64,000 nucleotides of DNA from contig NC_004113.1 of the NCBI RefSeq assembly GCF_000011345.1, forward strand, positions 2,108,001 through 2,172,000. Direction: 5' to 3'. Source of the DNA: Thermosynechococcus vestitus BP-1 (GTDB taxonomy: Bacteria > Cyanobacteriota > Cyanobacteriia > Thermosynechococcales > Thermosynechococcaceae). A program made the translations under genes and the position numbers. Shown one piece after another: positions 37,092 to 46,035 of the stretch (position 1 is its first letter; each line of letters begins with the position of its first letter). Below the pieces are notes generated by a model that was given only the letters and a program-made list of their open reading frames with translations, ran no database searches and had not been told where the DNA came from.

Positions 37092-37432
37092 TGTCTTGCA
37101 AAATGTGTCCTTAGGGCTAGGTTACCCTAGAAACCGGAATCTTAAAGTAAAATAAAAAGCATAGCCCTTAAGGGAATGGTAGGCTGCCAGTGTAGCGACA
37201 ATCAACGCAGCAATCAACGGTGGGCTAGACAGCAAGGTACGCGTTGAGACCGTATTGCCATTTCATCCAAGCAACACCAAAACTGCTTCTGCCTATAGCA
37301 AATTTTAGATGCTTACACCTTTTTCATAAGATTTTACAAATTGGTACATGGTGGCCCGTTCTTAAGATTGTTTTAATATTTCTCTTGGGGGTTGTGCGAT
37401 TCATTTATTCATTTTCTGGAGTTAATTGTCCT
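37092..37432. other. 341-bp gap between the NUDIX and DUF1815 genes
   Basis: Relatively AT-rich at its right end, where the DUF1815 promoter and leader probably lie (for example TTTTAATATTTC near 37371). The DUF1815 frame is open upstream for 63 codons but that extension is unlike the family. On the minus strand a possible 37-codon membrane peptide with a TTG start (37122-37235; core PPLIAALIVATLAAYHSLKG) precedes the NUDIX gene; it has no recognised relative and is only a weak candidate. Confidence 0.4.
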
Positions 37433-37753
37433 ATGTTTTACCGCTTAGCCGAACAACACCGCCAGTTTATTCGCGACTTGGTGCTGAACCTGCAAGCCCT
37501 GGCGATCGCCCTAGAAAATCGAGGCTACATGGCCTCCTGCTACACCTGTGGCAGTGAACTCAACAGTGCCTCCTTCATGGTCAGCTTGGCCGATAACCAC
37601 CTGATTCGCTTCTTGGTCTCTGATTATGGAATTACTTGGACTGAAATGCGCGACGACCGCGAACTGATGAAACTAGAAGGGGCAGAGGCCATCAACCAAC
37701 TGCAAGAACTGGCCAATCTCCTCAAGGAAGTCCGTGTCCCCACTGCGGTTTAA
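37433..37753 (+). CDS. DUF1815 family protein
   Basis: 106 residues from ATG 37433 (MFYRLAEQHRQFIRDLVLNL), preceded by TTCTGGAGTTAATTG with GGAG about 11 bases upstream. Further family motifs: ASCYTCGSELNSASFMVSLA and FLVSDYGITWTEMRDDRELM. DUF1815 is confined to cyanobacteria and is short and soluble; function is unknown. The long leader suggests it is transcribed alone. Confidence 0.87.
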   Translation: MFYRLAEQHRQFIRDLVLNLQALAIALENRGYMASCYTCGSELNSASFMVSLADNHLIRFLVSDYGITWTEMRDDRELMKLEGAEAINQLQELANLLKEVRVPTAV

Positions 37754-37835
37754 CCCTGTGGGCCTACCCTGGCATCTTTGTCAGTGCTAGCTTAAAAGTA
37801 GCTGGATTTCCCTTCTACGTTTATCCTCACCCTCA

Positions 37836-38711
37836 ATGACTGCAGTTTCCCTTAGTTGGCAACACCAGTACCTCAGTGTTAACCAAGTGCGCCTACACTA
37901 CGTCACCCAAGGCAGTGGTGATCTGGTGATTTTGCTGCATGGCTTTCCGGAGTTTTGGTACTCTTGGCGATTTCAAATTCCCGTACTGGCTCGTCATTTC
38001 AAGGTCGTAGTGCCAGATCTGCGGGGCTACAATGACTCCGAGAAGCCTGCCCACGGCTATGATCTCGATACCCTCAGCCAAGATGTAACGGCGCTCATTC
38101 AAGAACTGGGCTATGAACGAGCACACCTTGTTGGCCATGATTGCGGTGGCCTGATAGCTTGGCATGTGGCGGCACGTTTTCCCCAGAGGGTGCAGCATTT
38201 AGCGGTCTTGAATCCGCCGCACCTCTACCCTGTGGGACTGGAACTCTGGCAGCAGTTGGAGCATTTTTGGCGCAATTGGCCGCTATTGGCCTGCCACATC
38301 CCCGGCCTGGCGGAATACTGGCTAGGGCACAATCTGCGGAGTTTTTTGCAGGATCTCTTTCAGCGCTACTCCATCCGCAAGGCGGCCTTTTCAGCAGAAA
38401 CCGTGGAACTTTATCAAGCGGCTCTCGAAAAAGCGGGGGCGATCGCTGCCGTCCTCAAAAGTTATCGCCATCTTTTTTCACCCCAACAGTGGTGGCACCT
38501 ACTGCAACAGCACACGGCAGCCATTACCACCCCCACCCTGATCCTTTGGGGCGCCGATGATCCCCTCGCCCAGCCCCGCCTTGCCAAGGGTATTGAAGCG
38601 TTGATCCATGCACCGTGGCGGCTGAAATACCTGCCTGAGTGTGGCCATTGGGCACAACAGGAAGTGCCGGGGCTCGTCAATCGCGAACTCCTTGCCTTTT
38701 TGCGGCCATAA
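37836..38711 (+). CDS. alpha/beta hydrolase, epoxide hydrolase/haloalkane dehalogenase type
   Basis: 291 residues. HGFPEFWYSWRFQIPVLARH carries the HGXP oxyanion motif; the nucleophile is Asp in VGHDCGGLIAWHVA rather than Ser, as in epoxide hydrolases and haloalkane dehalogenases; second acid in LILWGADDPLAQP and catalytic His in PECGHWAQQEVPG. A helical cap lies between about residues 135 and 215. Epoxide hydrolase-like chemistry is likely, with unknown substrate. It stands alone between two short gaps. Confidence 0.87.
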   Translation: MTAVSLSWQHQYLSVNQVRLHYVTQGSGDLVILLHGFPEFWYSWRFQIPVLARHFKVVVPDLRGYNDSEKPAHGYDLDTLSQDVTALIQELGYERAHLVGHDCGGLIAWHVAARFPQRVQHLAVLNPPHLYPVGLELWQQLEHFWRNWPLLACHIPGLAEYWLGHNLRSFLQDLFQRYSIRKAAFSAETVELYQAALEKAGAIAAVLKSYRHLFSPQQWWHLLQQHTAAITTPTLILWGADDPLAQPRLAKGIEALIHAPWRLKYLPECGHWAQQEVPGLVNRELLAFLRP

Positions 38712-38768
38712 AAATCCCCCCACCCCTTAGGCAGAGGGAAAGATATTTACTGAGCCCAATCAACTCCC

Positions 38769-40007
38769 TTAGGCAAGCCACTCCAGTACCGCTTCTTCCT
38801 TGGTATTGGTGCGGCGTTCGGGGGTTTCGCGCGTGAACTTCATGTGAATGGCGCGGTTTTGTTCCCCATCTGCCGCCACTGCCAAGATCGGGAAGTCGAT
38901 AAGGCCATCTTGGAAAGACATTTGGAAGCGGAACGTGCCATCGGGATTGAGTTTGATGGGGCGCCCACCAATGGTGACGGTGGCATCTGGCTCCGTAGCC
39001 CCATAGACAATGAGTTCAGCATCCGCCACCAACCAGAATTTGCGCGGACGAATGGGAGCCGCCGAAGCTGAGAAGCCAACCCCCGACATCGTCAGACCCG
39101 AAACCGTCGGCACCGCCCATAGCCCAACCCCAGAGGGGAAGACATAGGAACTGATGGCCATTGCTGGCAACTGGGAGATGGAGCCGGGGACTTGGTGCAT
39201 GGAACCAAAGAGGGAACCTGCCACCCGCTGTGCTTCTGCCCCTTCGGCCATGGCAAAGATGCCTTCATAGATGGGATTGGGTTCGGCAGTGCCTGCCAGG
39301 GGTGCCCCCAGATCAAAGAGGGTTTTGCCCCGCAGATCCATATCCCAATCCACGGTGATGAATTGATCCCAAACCCAATCTGAGGGGTAGGCGGGGGGAA
39401 TATGAATGGGAGCAGAACGAGCTAGAACTAACCAGCGGCCATCGGCACAGCGATAACCAATTTCCACGACATAGTCGCGATCGCTCACGGGGATGGGCAG
39501 ATACCACTCCCGCGCCAACTCGTCGCAGGGGTATTCCTGAACACTGTGGGGAATTTGGCTATCGAGGTTGATATTCGTGGCATCGTACAGGCGTAGAGCC
39601 AGTTGCTGCCCCCCTTGCCGCCGCAATTCTTCGCGGTGCTCGTTCGGTACATCCCAATAGGCGTAGGCCCACTGGGGATCACGGGGCATTAGGACAATGC
39701 GGCTTTCACCATAGCCACCCGGCAAATCCCCAAGGCCCTCATCTACGGAGGCCAAGAGAATATCCTCTTGGGCGGGACCGAGGTCAAACTTGGCTGCTTC
39801 CACTTTTTCTTGCGACTCCAGACTAGGGGGGACAGGTTGGATAGAAAGGGTGGTGGTGGATCCGTTGGCCTGCGCCTGCTTTTCACGGATGGCAGCGAGG
39901 AGCTGATCTTTGCGCATACGGCTATAGCGGGGCACTTGCAGTTCACTGGCAACACGCCGCAACTGCCGCAATGTCATTTCTTCTAAAGGGGGGCGATCTT
40001 TTGGCAT
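38769..40007 (-). CDS. DUF4912 protein with N-terminal Rho/SAP-like helical motif
   Basis: 412 residues. The first ~45 residues (EEMTLRQLRRVASELQVPRY, MRKDQLLAAIREKQAQ) match the Rho N-terminal/SAP-like helix-extended-loop-helix that binds nucleic acid. Two DUF4912 regions follow: SRIVLMPRDPQWAYAYWDVP with RLYDATNINLD and DYVVEIGYRCADGRW, and a later PRKFWLVADAELIVYGATEP with GTFRFQMSFQDGLIDFPILA, the latter an immunoglobulin-like carbohydrate-binding look. Cyanobacterial members have this layout; function is unknown. The first motif hints at DNA or RNA association (inference). It is divergent from sufS with ~300 bp between. Confidence 0.82.
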   Translation of the reverse strand: MPKDRPPLEEMTLRQLRRVASELQVPRYSRMRKDQLLAAIREKQAQANGSTTTLSIQPVPPSLESQEKVEAAKFDLGPAQEDILLASVDEGLGDLPGGYGESRIVLMPRDPQWAYAYWDVPNEHREELRRQGGQQLALRLYDATNINLDSQIPHSVQEYPCDELAREWYLPIPVSDRDYVVEIGYRCADGRWLVLARSAPIHIPPAYPSDWVWDQFITVDWDMDLRGKTLFDLGAPLAGTAEPNPIYEGIFAMAEGAEAQRVAGSLFGSMHQVPGSISQLPAMAISSYVFPSGVGLWAVPTVSGLTMSGVGFSASAAPIRPRKFWLVADAELIVYGATEPDATVTIGGRPIKLNPDGTFRFQMSFQDGLIDFPILAVAADGEQNRAIHMKFTRETPERRTNTKEEAVLEWLA

Positions 40008-40304
40008 GGGTGCCTCCTTCCTAGGTTGATAGACGGAGCTATCTTTTGCCCTTGATCTTTGGCAAAAAAGTTGTGGGGCGTCAAGGGAATCGCAGAATAC
40101 CCCTAGGGATTTATACGCAGTTTATCCCTTTGGCGGGATCAAATGTTAGAGTTTCATAACAATTCCACCGCATGGGGATCAAGGGAGGAGCTAGCATTCC
40201 CTCCCTAGGCGGCATTCTCTAGGGGGCAAGGGAGTATAGTTAAAGATGTATGCCTGCAATCTCCCTAGGAGTTGCATCACCTAACCAAGGTTATTCCACG
40301 TGCT
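40008..40304. other. 297-bp divergent regulatory region between the DUF4912 gene and sufS
   Basis: No gene is visible. The sequence is marked by several copies of CCCTAG/CTAGGG (for example near 40099, 40203, 40219 and 40264), some in inverted pairs such as GGGAGG...CCTCCC. These may be binding sites or simple compositional repeats. Both flanking genes are transcribed outward, so two promoters must lie here; iron- or redox-dependent control of sufS would act in this interval. Confidence 0.4.
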
Positions 40305-41555
40305 ATGACGATCGCCCCGAGCCGCTCCCTCGCTGACCTTTGCCGAGCTGATTTTCCGATTTTGGCGCGACAGGTACACGATCGCCCCTTGATTTACTTT
40401 GACAATGCGGCCACCTCCCAGAAACCCTTGGCAGTTCTCAATACCCTTGAGGACTACTATCGGCGCTACAACGCTAATGTCCATCGCGGAGTACACACCC
40501 TCAGTGCTGAGGCCACGACTGCCTACGAAGGGGCACGGGAAAAGGTAGCGCGTTTTATCAATGCTGCCCATGCCGAGGAAATTATCTATACTCGCAATGC
40601 CAGTGAGGCGATTAACCTCGTGGCCTACAGTTGGGGCATGAATACGCTGCGGGACGGAGATGAAATAATCCTGACGGTGATGGAGCACCACAGTAATTTG
40701 ATTCCGTGGCAGTTTGTTGCCCAGAAAACCGGTGCTCGCCTCAAGTTTGTCGAACTGACGCCAGAGCAAACCTTTGACCTCAACCACTACGAAAGCCTTT
40801 TGAGCGATCGCACGCGGTTAGTGGCTGTGGCCCATGTGTCCAACACGCTGGGGTGCCTCAACCCGATTCCCGAGATTGTCCGTCTTGCCCATGCCAAGGG
40901 GGCGCGGGTATTGGTGGATGCCTGCCAAAGTGTGCCTCACCTCCCCATTGATGTACAGCAGTTGGGTTGCGATTGGCTGGTGGCTTCGGGCCATAAAATG
41001 TGTGCTCCCACGGGCATCGGCTTCCTCTGGGGACGGGCGGAACTCCTGCGGCAAATGTCCCCCTTCTTGGGCGGTGGTGAAATGATTGCCGATGTCTTTC
41101 TTGACCATGCCACCTACGCTGATATTCCCCATAAGTTTGAAGCTGGAACACCGGCGATTGCAGAGGCGATCGCCCTTGGGGCCGCGGTAGATTACCTGAG
41201 TCAGTGGGGGATGGAACACATCCATGCCTACGAGCAGGAACTCACGGCCTACCTCTTTAAACGCCTCCAGGAGCTTCCCGCTGTCACGGTCTATGGCCCT
41301 AAATCAGGCGATCGCGCTGCCTTGGCCAGCTTTACCGTTGGTGAGGTGCACCCCCACGATCTCTCGACCATCCTAGATCAGTCGGGAATTGCGATTCGAG
41401 CAGGACACCACTGCACCCAGCCTTTGCACCGCTATTTAGGGGTTCAATCCACGGCACGGGCCAGCCTTTACTTCTACAACACCCGCGCTGAAATTGATCA
41501 GTTTATTGCTGCCCTGGGGGAAGCGATTGCCTTCTTTAGCGATGTCTTTACCTAG
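40305..41555 (+). CDS. sufS: cysteine desulfurase SufS
   Basis: 416 residues from ATG 40305 (an earlier in-frame ATG at 40272 is possible). Type II cysteine desulfurase: [43 protein letters not shown] Lys in [16 protein letters not shown] (about 227) and the persulfide Cys in [16 protein letters not shown] (about 368). It supplies sulfur to the SUF machinery for iron-sulfur clusters, including those of photosystem I. The sufBCD genes are not next to it here, although they usually precede it in cyanobacteria. The stop overlaps dnaE-C tail-to-tail by 4 bp. Confidence 0.95.
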   Translation: MTIAPSRSLADLCRADFPILARQVHDRPLIYFDNAATSQKPLAVLNTLEDYYRRYNANVHRGVHTLSAEATTAYEGAREKVARFINAAHAEEIIYTRNASEAINLVAYSWGMNTLRDGDEIILTVMEHHSNLIPWQFVAQKTGARLKFVELTPEQTFDLNHYESLLSDRTRLVAVAHVSNTLGCLNPIPEIVRLAHAKGARVLVDACQSVPHLPIDVQQLGCDWLVASGHKMCAPTGIGFLWGRAELLRQMSPFLGGGEMIADVFLDHATYADIPHKFEAGTPAIAEAIALGAAVDYLSQWGMEHIHAYEQELTAYLFKRLQELPAVTVYGPKSGDRAALASFTVGEVHPHDLSTILDQSGIAIRAGHHCTQPLHRYLGVQSTARASLYFYNTRAEIDQFIAALGEAIAFFSDVFT

Positions 41556-42910
41556 AGCTGGAGGCTCAGCAGTTCACTGGCGTGGGCCTGAAAACCGGCG
41601 CTGGTGAGGGCATGGCGGGCGCGATCGGCATCCTCAACGCGAAACTGTGGCCCTAGACGTACGTACTGGGCATGGTAGCCATCGGTTACTTTGACCACCA
41701 CCGGCACCTTGGGCATTTCTCCCGCCTGTTGCTTGAGCACTTCCGAAAGGCGACTTTGGGCCTGGATATCCCCCGCCTGCTCTACGGGCAGATCCACAAG
41801 CACCAGTTTCACCTCCTCAAGGGGTTCGGCATCTTCAATCAGCAGTTGGGGGCGATCGTCGCGCATCTCTAGGGTGCCCCACAGCAGTAGGCGGTGATCA
41901 AGCTGCAATTGCCCATGAATTCGCTCGTAGGCCTTGGGAAAAACCACCGCTTCCGCCTGACCTGTGAGGTCTTCCAACTGGACAATGGCCATTCGCTCGC
42001 CGCGCTTGGTGGTAATGGACTTGAGTCCCGTCAGCAGGGCAATCACACTCACCACCCCTTGACCCGTGTGCTGTTCAAGATTGGCCAAGCTAATGGGGGC
42101 AATCATGGCTGCTGGCCGGTGAATGTCCTTGAGGGGATGGTTCGATACATAAAATCCCAGCAGGTCTTTTTCTTGGCGGAGCTTTTCGGTATCGGGTAAA
42201 TCATCAACTGGGGGTGCACTGGGGGCTGGGTCATAGCTGCCCTTGGATTCATTGCTGGAGTCCCCGGCCAGCATATCAAAGAGATTCACTTGCCCCACCG
42301 CCCGATCTTTGGCGCGCGCCAGGGCCCACTCCAGCACGAGGGGGAGATCCTGCATCAGTTGGTTGCGGTTGCGCTGCGGATGGAGACTATCCATGGCGCC
42401 ACAGGCAATCAGGGATTCAAGGGCACGACGGTTGAGAATGCGGCTATCGCCCCCTGCACGGGGAACCCGTTCGCAAAAATCCGCCAAACTTTGAAAGGCA
42501 CCCCCTTCTGCCCGTGCCTGCAAAATGGCCTCAATCACCCCCTGCCCAACATTGCGCACTGCGGACAAGCCAAAAAGAATTTTGTTGCCCACTGGGGTAA
42601 AGTCAATATCTGAGCGATTCACATCGGGGGGCAATACCTCAATCCCCATGCTCAAGCAGGTGGCAATATAGCGCTGTACCTTGTCTTGGTCGCCACTATT
42701 GGCCGTGAGTAAGGCTGCCATATACTCGACGGGAAAGTTGGCCTTGAGAAATGCCGTTTGGTAGGTAACGTAGCCGTAGGCCGTGGAGTGGGACTTGTTG
42801 AAACAATTGGCAGCGATCGCCCCATTGGCCAGAACAAAATTGTGATCCGCCGCTAAACCAATGTCATAAACCGCCTGCCAACCCATCAACCGCCGGCCAA
42901 CAATCTTCAC
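41552..42910 (-). CDS. dnaE-C: split-intein C fragment fused to C-terminal half of DNA polymerase III alpha subunit
   Basis: 452 residues. Residues 1-35 are the intein C fragment, starting [20 protein letters not shown] and ending with the conserved ANGAIAAN; the first extein residues are [20 protein letters not shown], with the essential Cys+1 (codon 42803-42805). The remaining 417 residues are the C-terminal part of DnaE, including the helix-hairpin-helix region and the OB-fold ([20 protein letters not shown]). Protein trans-splicing with the product of 28757-31381 yields a polymerase of about 1170 residues. The gene is on the same strand as dnaE-N and lies upstream of it. Confidence 0.97.
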   Translation of the reverse strand: MKIVGRRLMGWQAVYDIGLAADHNFVLANGAIAANCFNKSHSTAYGYVTYQTAFLKANFPVEYMAALLTANSGDQDKVQRYIATCLSMGIEVLPPDVNRSDIDFTPVGNKILFGLSAVRNVGQGVIEAILQARAEGGAFQSLADFCERVPRAGGDSRILNRRALESLIACGAMDSLHPQRNRNQLMQDLPLVLEWALARAKDRAVGQVNLFDMLAGDSSNESKGSYDPAPSAPPVDDLPDTEKLRQEKDLLGFYVSNHPLKDIHRPAAMIAPISLANLEQHTGQGVVSVIALLTGLKSITTKRGERMAIVQLEDLTGQAEAVVFPKAYERIHGQLQLDHRLLLWGTLEMRDDRPQLLIEDAEPLEEVKLVLVDLPVEQAGDIQAQSRLSEVLKQQAGEMPKVPVVVKVTDGYHAQYVRLGPQFRVEDADRARHALTSAGFQAHASELLSLQL

Positions 42911-42936
42911 GCTTCACCTTTGAAATGCTGCGCTCT

Positions 42937-43569
42937 CTATTCTAATCGTCGCACTGTGTCGCGGTCTGGAATTCGCAGATCCCGCAGGGGCATTGCTCTT
43001 AAACACTGGTAATGGGCAGTGAACCAGTCGGGGGTTTGCACACCAATACTGGCTAGGGCGGCCACGGTGGGAAAAGGCCACAGCCGATCAAAGACGACTT
43101 CCCCTGACCAGCCAAATTGCAAAAAATAGCAGCCCACGGGTGCCTGCAAGTGGTCTAGGAGTCGTCGCCCGAGGCCATAGAGGGTTTGGCGCTGGCGATC
43201 GCTCGCATGGATGGGTAACTGCCATGTCCCTTCAATGCAGCCAATAATTTCGCCAAAGAGCGTCCCCTTTGCCGTTTGGGCCAGTGGCAACTGGTAGAGC
43301 CCCCCGCTGCCGGTGCCTATTCCCCACTGGGAAACCAAGGCACTCAAAGCTTGACACTGCTGCCAAAGGTGGGAGGATGCCCAATGGGTAAGGCTATAGT
43401 CCAGTACCGCTGCTTCAGGAGCGATCGCGATCGGGGCATCGAGGGGACAAACCACAATCTCGGCACTGCTGTGACATTGTTGCAGCACGGGTACCACTTT
43501 TTTGACTACTTGATCCGCAGACAGTTCGGCCTCCCTTGGCTGTGCCGCACACCAGATCCGTATTTTCAA
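42937..43569 (-). CDS. conserved hypothetical protein
   Basis: 210 residues, cytosolic (no signal or membrane segment). Strand-rich opening MKIRIWCAAQPREAELSADQ, then VPVLQQCHSSAEIVVCPLDA, and a conserved-looking TLFGEIIGCIEGTWQLPIHA in the middle. I do not recognise the fold. AGGAGG lies about 15 bases upstream of the ATG at 43569, and the dnaE-C start follows its stop by 26 bp, so it may share the dnaE-C transcript. Confidence 0.65.
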   Translation of the reverse strand: MKIRIWCAAQPREAELSADQVVKKVVPVLQQCHSSAEIVVCPLDAPIAIAPEAAVLDYSLTHWASSHLWQQCQALSALVSQWGIGTGSGGLYQLPLAQTAKGTLFGEIIGCIEGTWQLPIHASDRQRQTLYGLGRRLLDHLQAPVGCYFLQFGWSGEVVFDRLWPFPTVAALASIGVQTPDWFTAHYQCLRAMPLRDLRIPDRDTVRRLE

Positions 43570-43598
43570 TCCTCCAATCCTCCTGCTGTCAGGTCAGC

Positions 43599-43990
43599 TC
43601 ACCAGCGCTCCATGAGCATCGCCTGCGGTGCTAAGAAAATCACATCCGCCAAAGTTTCATTGTAGGTGTGGGCGCTCAGTTGCGGTCCTCTGCCCTTTGC
43701 AGTGCTAAGGGGCCTGCCGCTGGGGTGAGTAGGCAGTTCCTGCAAAGCTGCCCGTGCTCGCTCATCCTTCCCTAAACCAATCTACTCAATTCTGGCTGCA
43801 TCACTGCTGATCAAAAGTTGGCGGACACTTCTGACCAATCCACGCCATCTGCTGCCTCGATCAAGTTAGACATCATCTAGGTGCTGCCGCAACTCACCTA
43901 AAAGCCCCACGGTCAGCCGAGCCGAATAGATAGACCTTAACGGGAAACGCTGCTAAACGTCTTCTAGGATGTTTTTGAGTTCCCGCGGAT
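43599..43990 (-). pseudogene. decayed minimal nucleotidyltransferase (MNT) and HI0074-like partner
   Basis: No intact ORF, but fragments in shifting frames look like one locus. Reading leftward: LAAFPVKVYLFGSADRGAF (43897-43956), carrying the GS-X-X-RG of MntA-type nucleotidyltransferases; GELRQHLDD (43869-43898); SNLIEAADGVDWSEVSANF (43810-43871), resembling the later VDLVD/SEV part of the family; then an open 60-codon frame ending QLSAHTYNETLADVIFLAPQ (stop at 43599), resembling the C-terminal S/T-HTY-(N/D)E motif of HI0074-type partner proteins of the HEPN class. The expected DSDID metal-binding segment is deleted. Such pairs are toxin-antitoxin modules; here both partners are inactivated. 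Based on motif recognition only. Confidence 0.5.
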
Positions 43991-44020
43991 GTCACCTTTG
44001 ATTCCTGCTCACCTCGGTAT

Positions 44021-44566
44021 CTAAGTATTAAAGCTGGGAATCAGGCCAATCCGCGCAGGTTGTAATGAGGCTAAGCCCTGCTGCTGTTGCTGGCGGACTT
44101 GGGCAGCCAAGAGGGTTTGCAGATTGCGCAATTCGGCACGCAGTTGACTGTTTTCTTTTTCCAGGCTTTCAATCTTCAGTTTCACTTGACTGAGTCGCTC
44201 GCTAAATTTTTGCCGATAGACTTCGGGCATTTCTTGGATGACGCGCTCTAGCATCTCATTGCGATCGCTCAATGCCATCACTTGCGCCTTCAGGTTGTTC
44301 ATTTCCGCCTCGCGGTTTTGTGCCTGCTGTTGATAGGCAAGAATCTGCTCTTGATAGGCTGCGATTTGCGCCTCCACCTGTTGCACCTGTGCCTGCAACA
44401 ACCTCAGGGCTTCGGCATTGGCGGCTTCGGCTTTGCGGGCTTGGTAAAAGCGCGCAAATAACTCAGGATGCTGCACCATGAGTTGATAGAGTTCCTCTGA
44501 GAGTTGTTGTACGAGTTGATCCCGTACCAGCAGTTCATCGGCTAAGTTGAGGGGAGTATCATTCAC
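44021..44566 (-). CDS. coiled-coil hypothetical protein
   Basis: 181 residues. After an N-terminal ~45 residues ([40 protein letters not shown]) the chain is a continuous coiled coil from about 45 to 160, rich in Gln/Glu ([40 protein letters not shown]), ending in a short non-helical tail. No membrane anchor. It is divergent from rsmH with 60 bp between. The coiled coil and the adjacent division cluster make a role in cell-structure assembly conceivable, but there is no direct evidence. Confidence 0.75.
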
Positions 44567-44625
44567 GGCGGCGGCTCTCCAAGGGACTGTGCTGTGGCAA
44601 ATTTTACGCTGCTTCTGATCCGCTC

Positions 44626-45498
44626 ATGCAAGATTTGGAATTTTCCACTTACCATCAACCGGTGCTAGCACCTGCGGTGCTTGAGGCACTCCAGCCCAAG
44701 GCCGGAGGGCTATACTTGGATGCAACGGTAGGGGGTGGTGGCCACACGGCGCTGCTCCTACGGCGTGAACCCACTTGTCGGGTACTGGCGATCGATCAAG
44801 ACCCGATGGCTTTGGCAGCGGCTCAGGAGTTCCTTGCCCCTTTTGGCGATCGCGTCCAGTTTTGGCATGGCAACTTTGCGGATCTGCCGGTGGCTGAGCC
44901 GATGTTTGATGGCATTCTCGCCGATTTAGGTGTGAGTTCTGCCCAGTTGGATCGCCCAGAGCGAGGGTTTAGTTTTCGCTTTGATGCACCCCTCGATATG
45001 CGCATGAATCCCGCTAACCCTTTGACAGCGGCAACGGTCATCAATCACTACAGCGAGCAAGAACTGGCGGATATTTTCTATGAATATGGGGAAGAACGCT
45101 TTGCCCGCCGCATTGCCCGCCAAATTGTGGCCCGTCGCCCCCTCAACCGCACCCAAGAACTGGCGCAGTTGGTTGCCCATTGCCTCAAGGCGTCCCCCCG
45201 ACAACGGATTCATCCAGCCACACGGGTTTTTCAGGCCCTGCGTATCTATGTCAACCAAGAGCTAGCAGTGCTTGACCAATTTTTGGCGCGATCGCCCCAC
45301 TGGTTAAAGCCCACAGGGCGCATTGCCGTCATTAGTTTCCATAGCTTGGAAGATCGCCGGGTAAAGCAGGCGTGGCGTGCCAATCCCCTCTTGGAAGTTG
45401 TGACTCGTAAACCCATTGTGGCGGATGCAGTGGAAGTGAGCCTGAACCCGCGATCGCGATCGGCGAAGCTACGAATTGCGGTGCGTACTTCTGCATGA
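44626..45498 (+). CDS. rsmH: 16S rRNA (cytosine(1402)-N(4))-methyltransferase RsmH
   Basis: 290 residues. [20 protein letters not shown], the AdoMet-binding [36 protein letters not shown] and [20 protein letters not shown] are the RsmH/MraW signature; the helical inserted domain ([20 protein letters not shown]) is present. It methylates C1402 of 16S rRNA at the P site. First gene of a division cluster (rsmH-ftsL-ftsI), a remnant of the dcw order. Confidence 0.96.
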
Positions 45499-45586
45499 AT
45501 GGCCGAAATAATAGTTTATTCATGGGTATCTTTACAGTGCCTCATAATCCTTTAGGGTAATCAATTGCCGAGGAGTGCTGGAGTTT

Positions 45587-46027
45587 ATGGTTGCTGCCCC
45601 TAAATTCAAATCCCGATTTATTTCCCAATCCTCGCCAAGGCTGACGGAAATTCGGCCACTGCCCAAGCCGCAAGTACCCCTTTGGCAAAAAACTTTGCTC
45701 GGGATGCAATGGGTTTCTGGGGTAGCGGCCGCCGCTGCCCTCGTAGCGGTGTTGCCTCTCTACGGTTGGTCAGCCCTCTCTCAGCAGCAGTGGAGTCGAG
45801 CATACGACCGCTTGGAAACCCTAAAACGCCAGGAGCGGGAGCTACTGGTGAGCAATGAAACCCTCCGTTATCGGGTGACACAGCAAGTGCAACGGGCGCC
45901 CCAAGGCCTCGTGCCCCAAACGCCACAGAACGTTCTTTTTGTGCCCAATGAAGGCAAGATTGCTACCAAAACTCATTTTGAAGGGCTCCCCGTGACGCCA
46001 CCGCCTCAGCGCACTGTCAATTACTGA
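45587..46027 (+). CDS. FtsL-like small bitopic division protein
   Basis: 146 residues from ATG 45587. One membrane segment (about residues 44-66, WVSGVAAAAALVAVLPLYGW) followed by a periplasmic coiled coil (QQWSRAYDRLETLKRQEREL) and a disordered tail, with a basic cytoplasmic N-terminus. This is the topology of FtsL, and the position between rsmH and ftsI is where ftsL sits in the conserved dcw cluster. FtsL sequences diverge strongly, so assignment relies on topology and context. It would recruit FtsQ/FtsI to the septum. Confidence 0.7.
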   Translation: MVAAPKFKSRFISQSSPRLTEIRPLPKPQVPLWQKTLLGMQWVSGVAAAAALVAVLPLYGWSALSQQQWSRAYDRLETLKRQERELLVSNETLRYRVTQQVQRAPQGLVPQTPQNVLFVPNEGKIATKTHFEGLPVTPPPQRTVNY

Positions 46028-46035
46028 CCGGTACC

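Noticed and set aside
37244-37432. Upstream extension of the DUF1815 gene
   Set aside because: The 63 extra codons lack the family pattern, while ATG 37433 gives the canonical DUF1815 start.
43276-43665. 129-codon plus-strand ORF
   Set aside because: Antisense to the hypothetical gene at 42937-43569 and to the relic; no domain and poor codon pattern.
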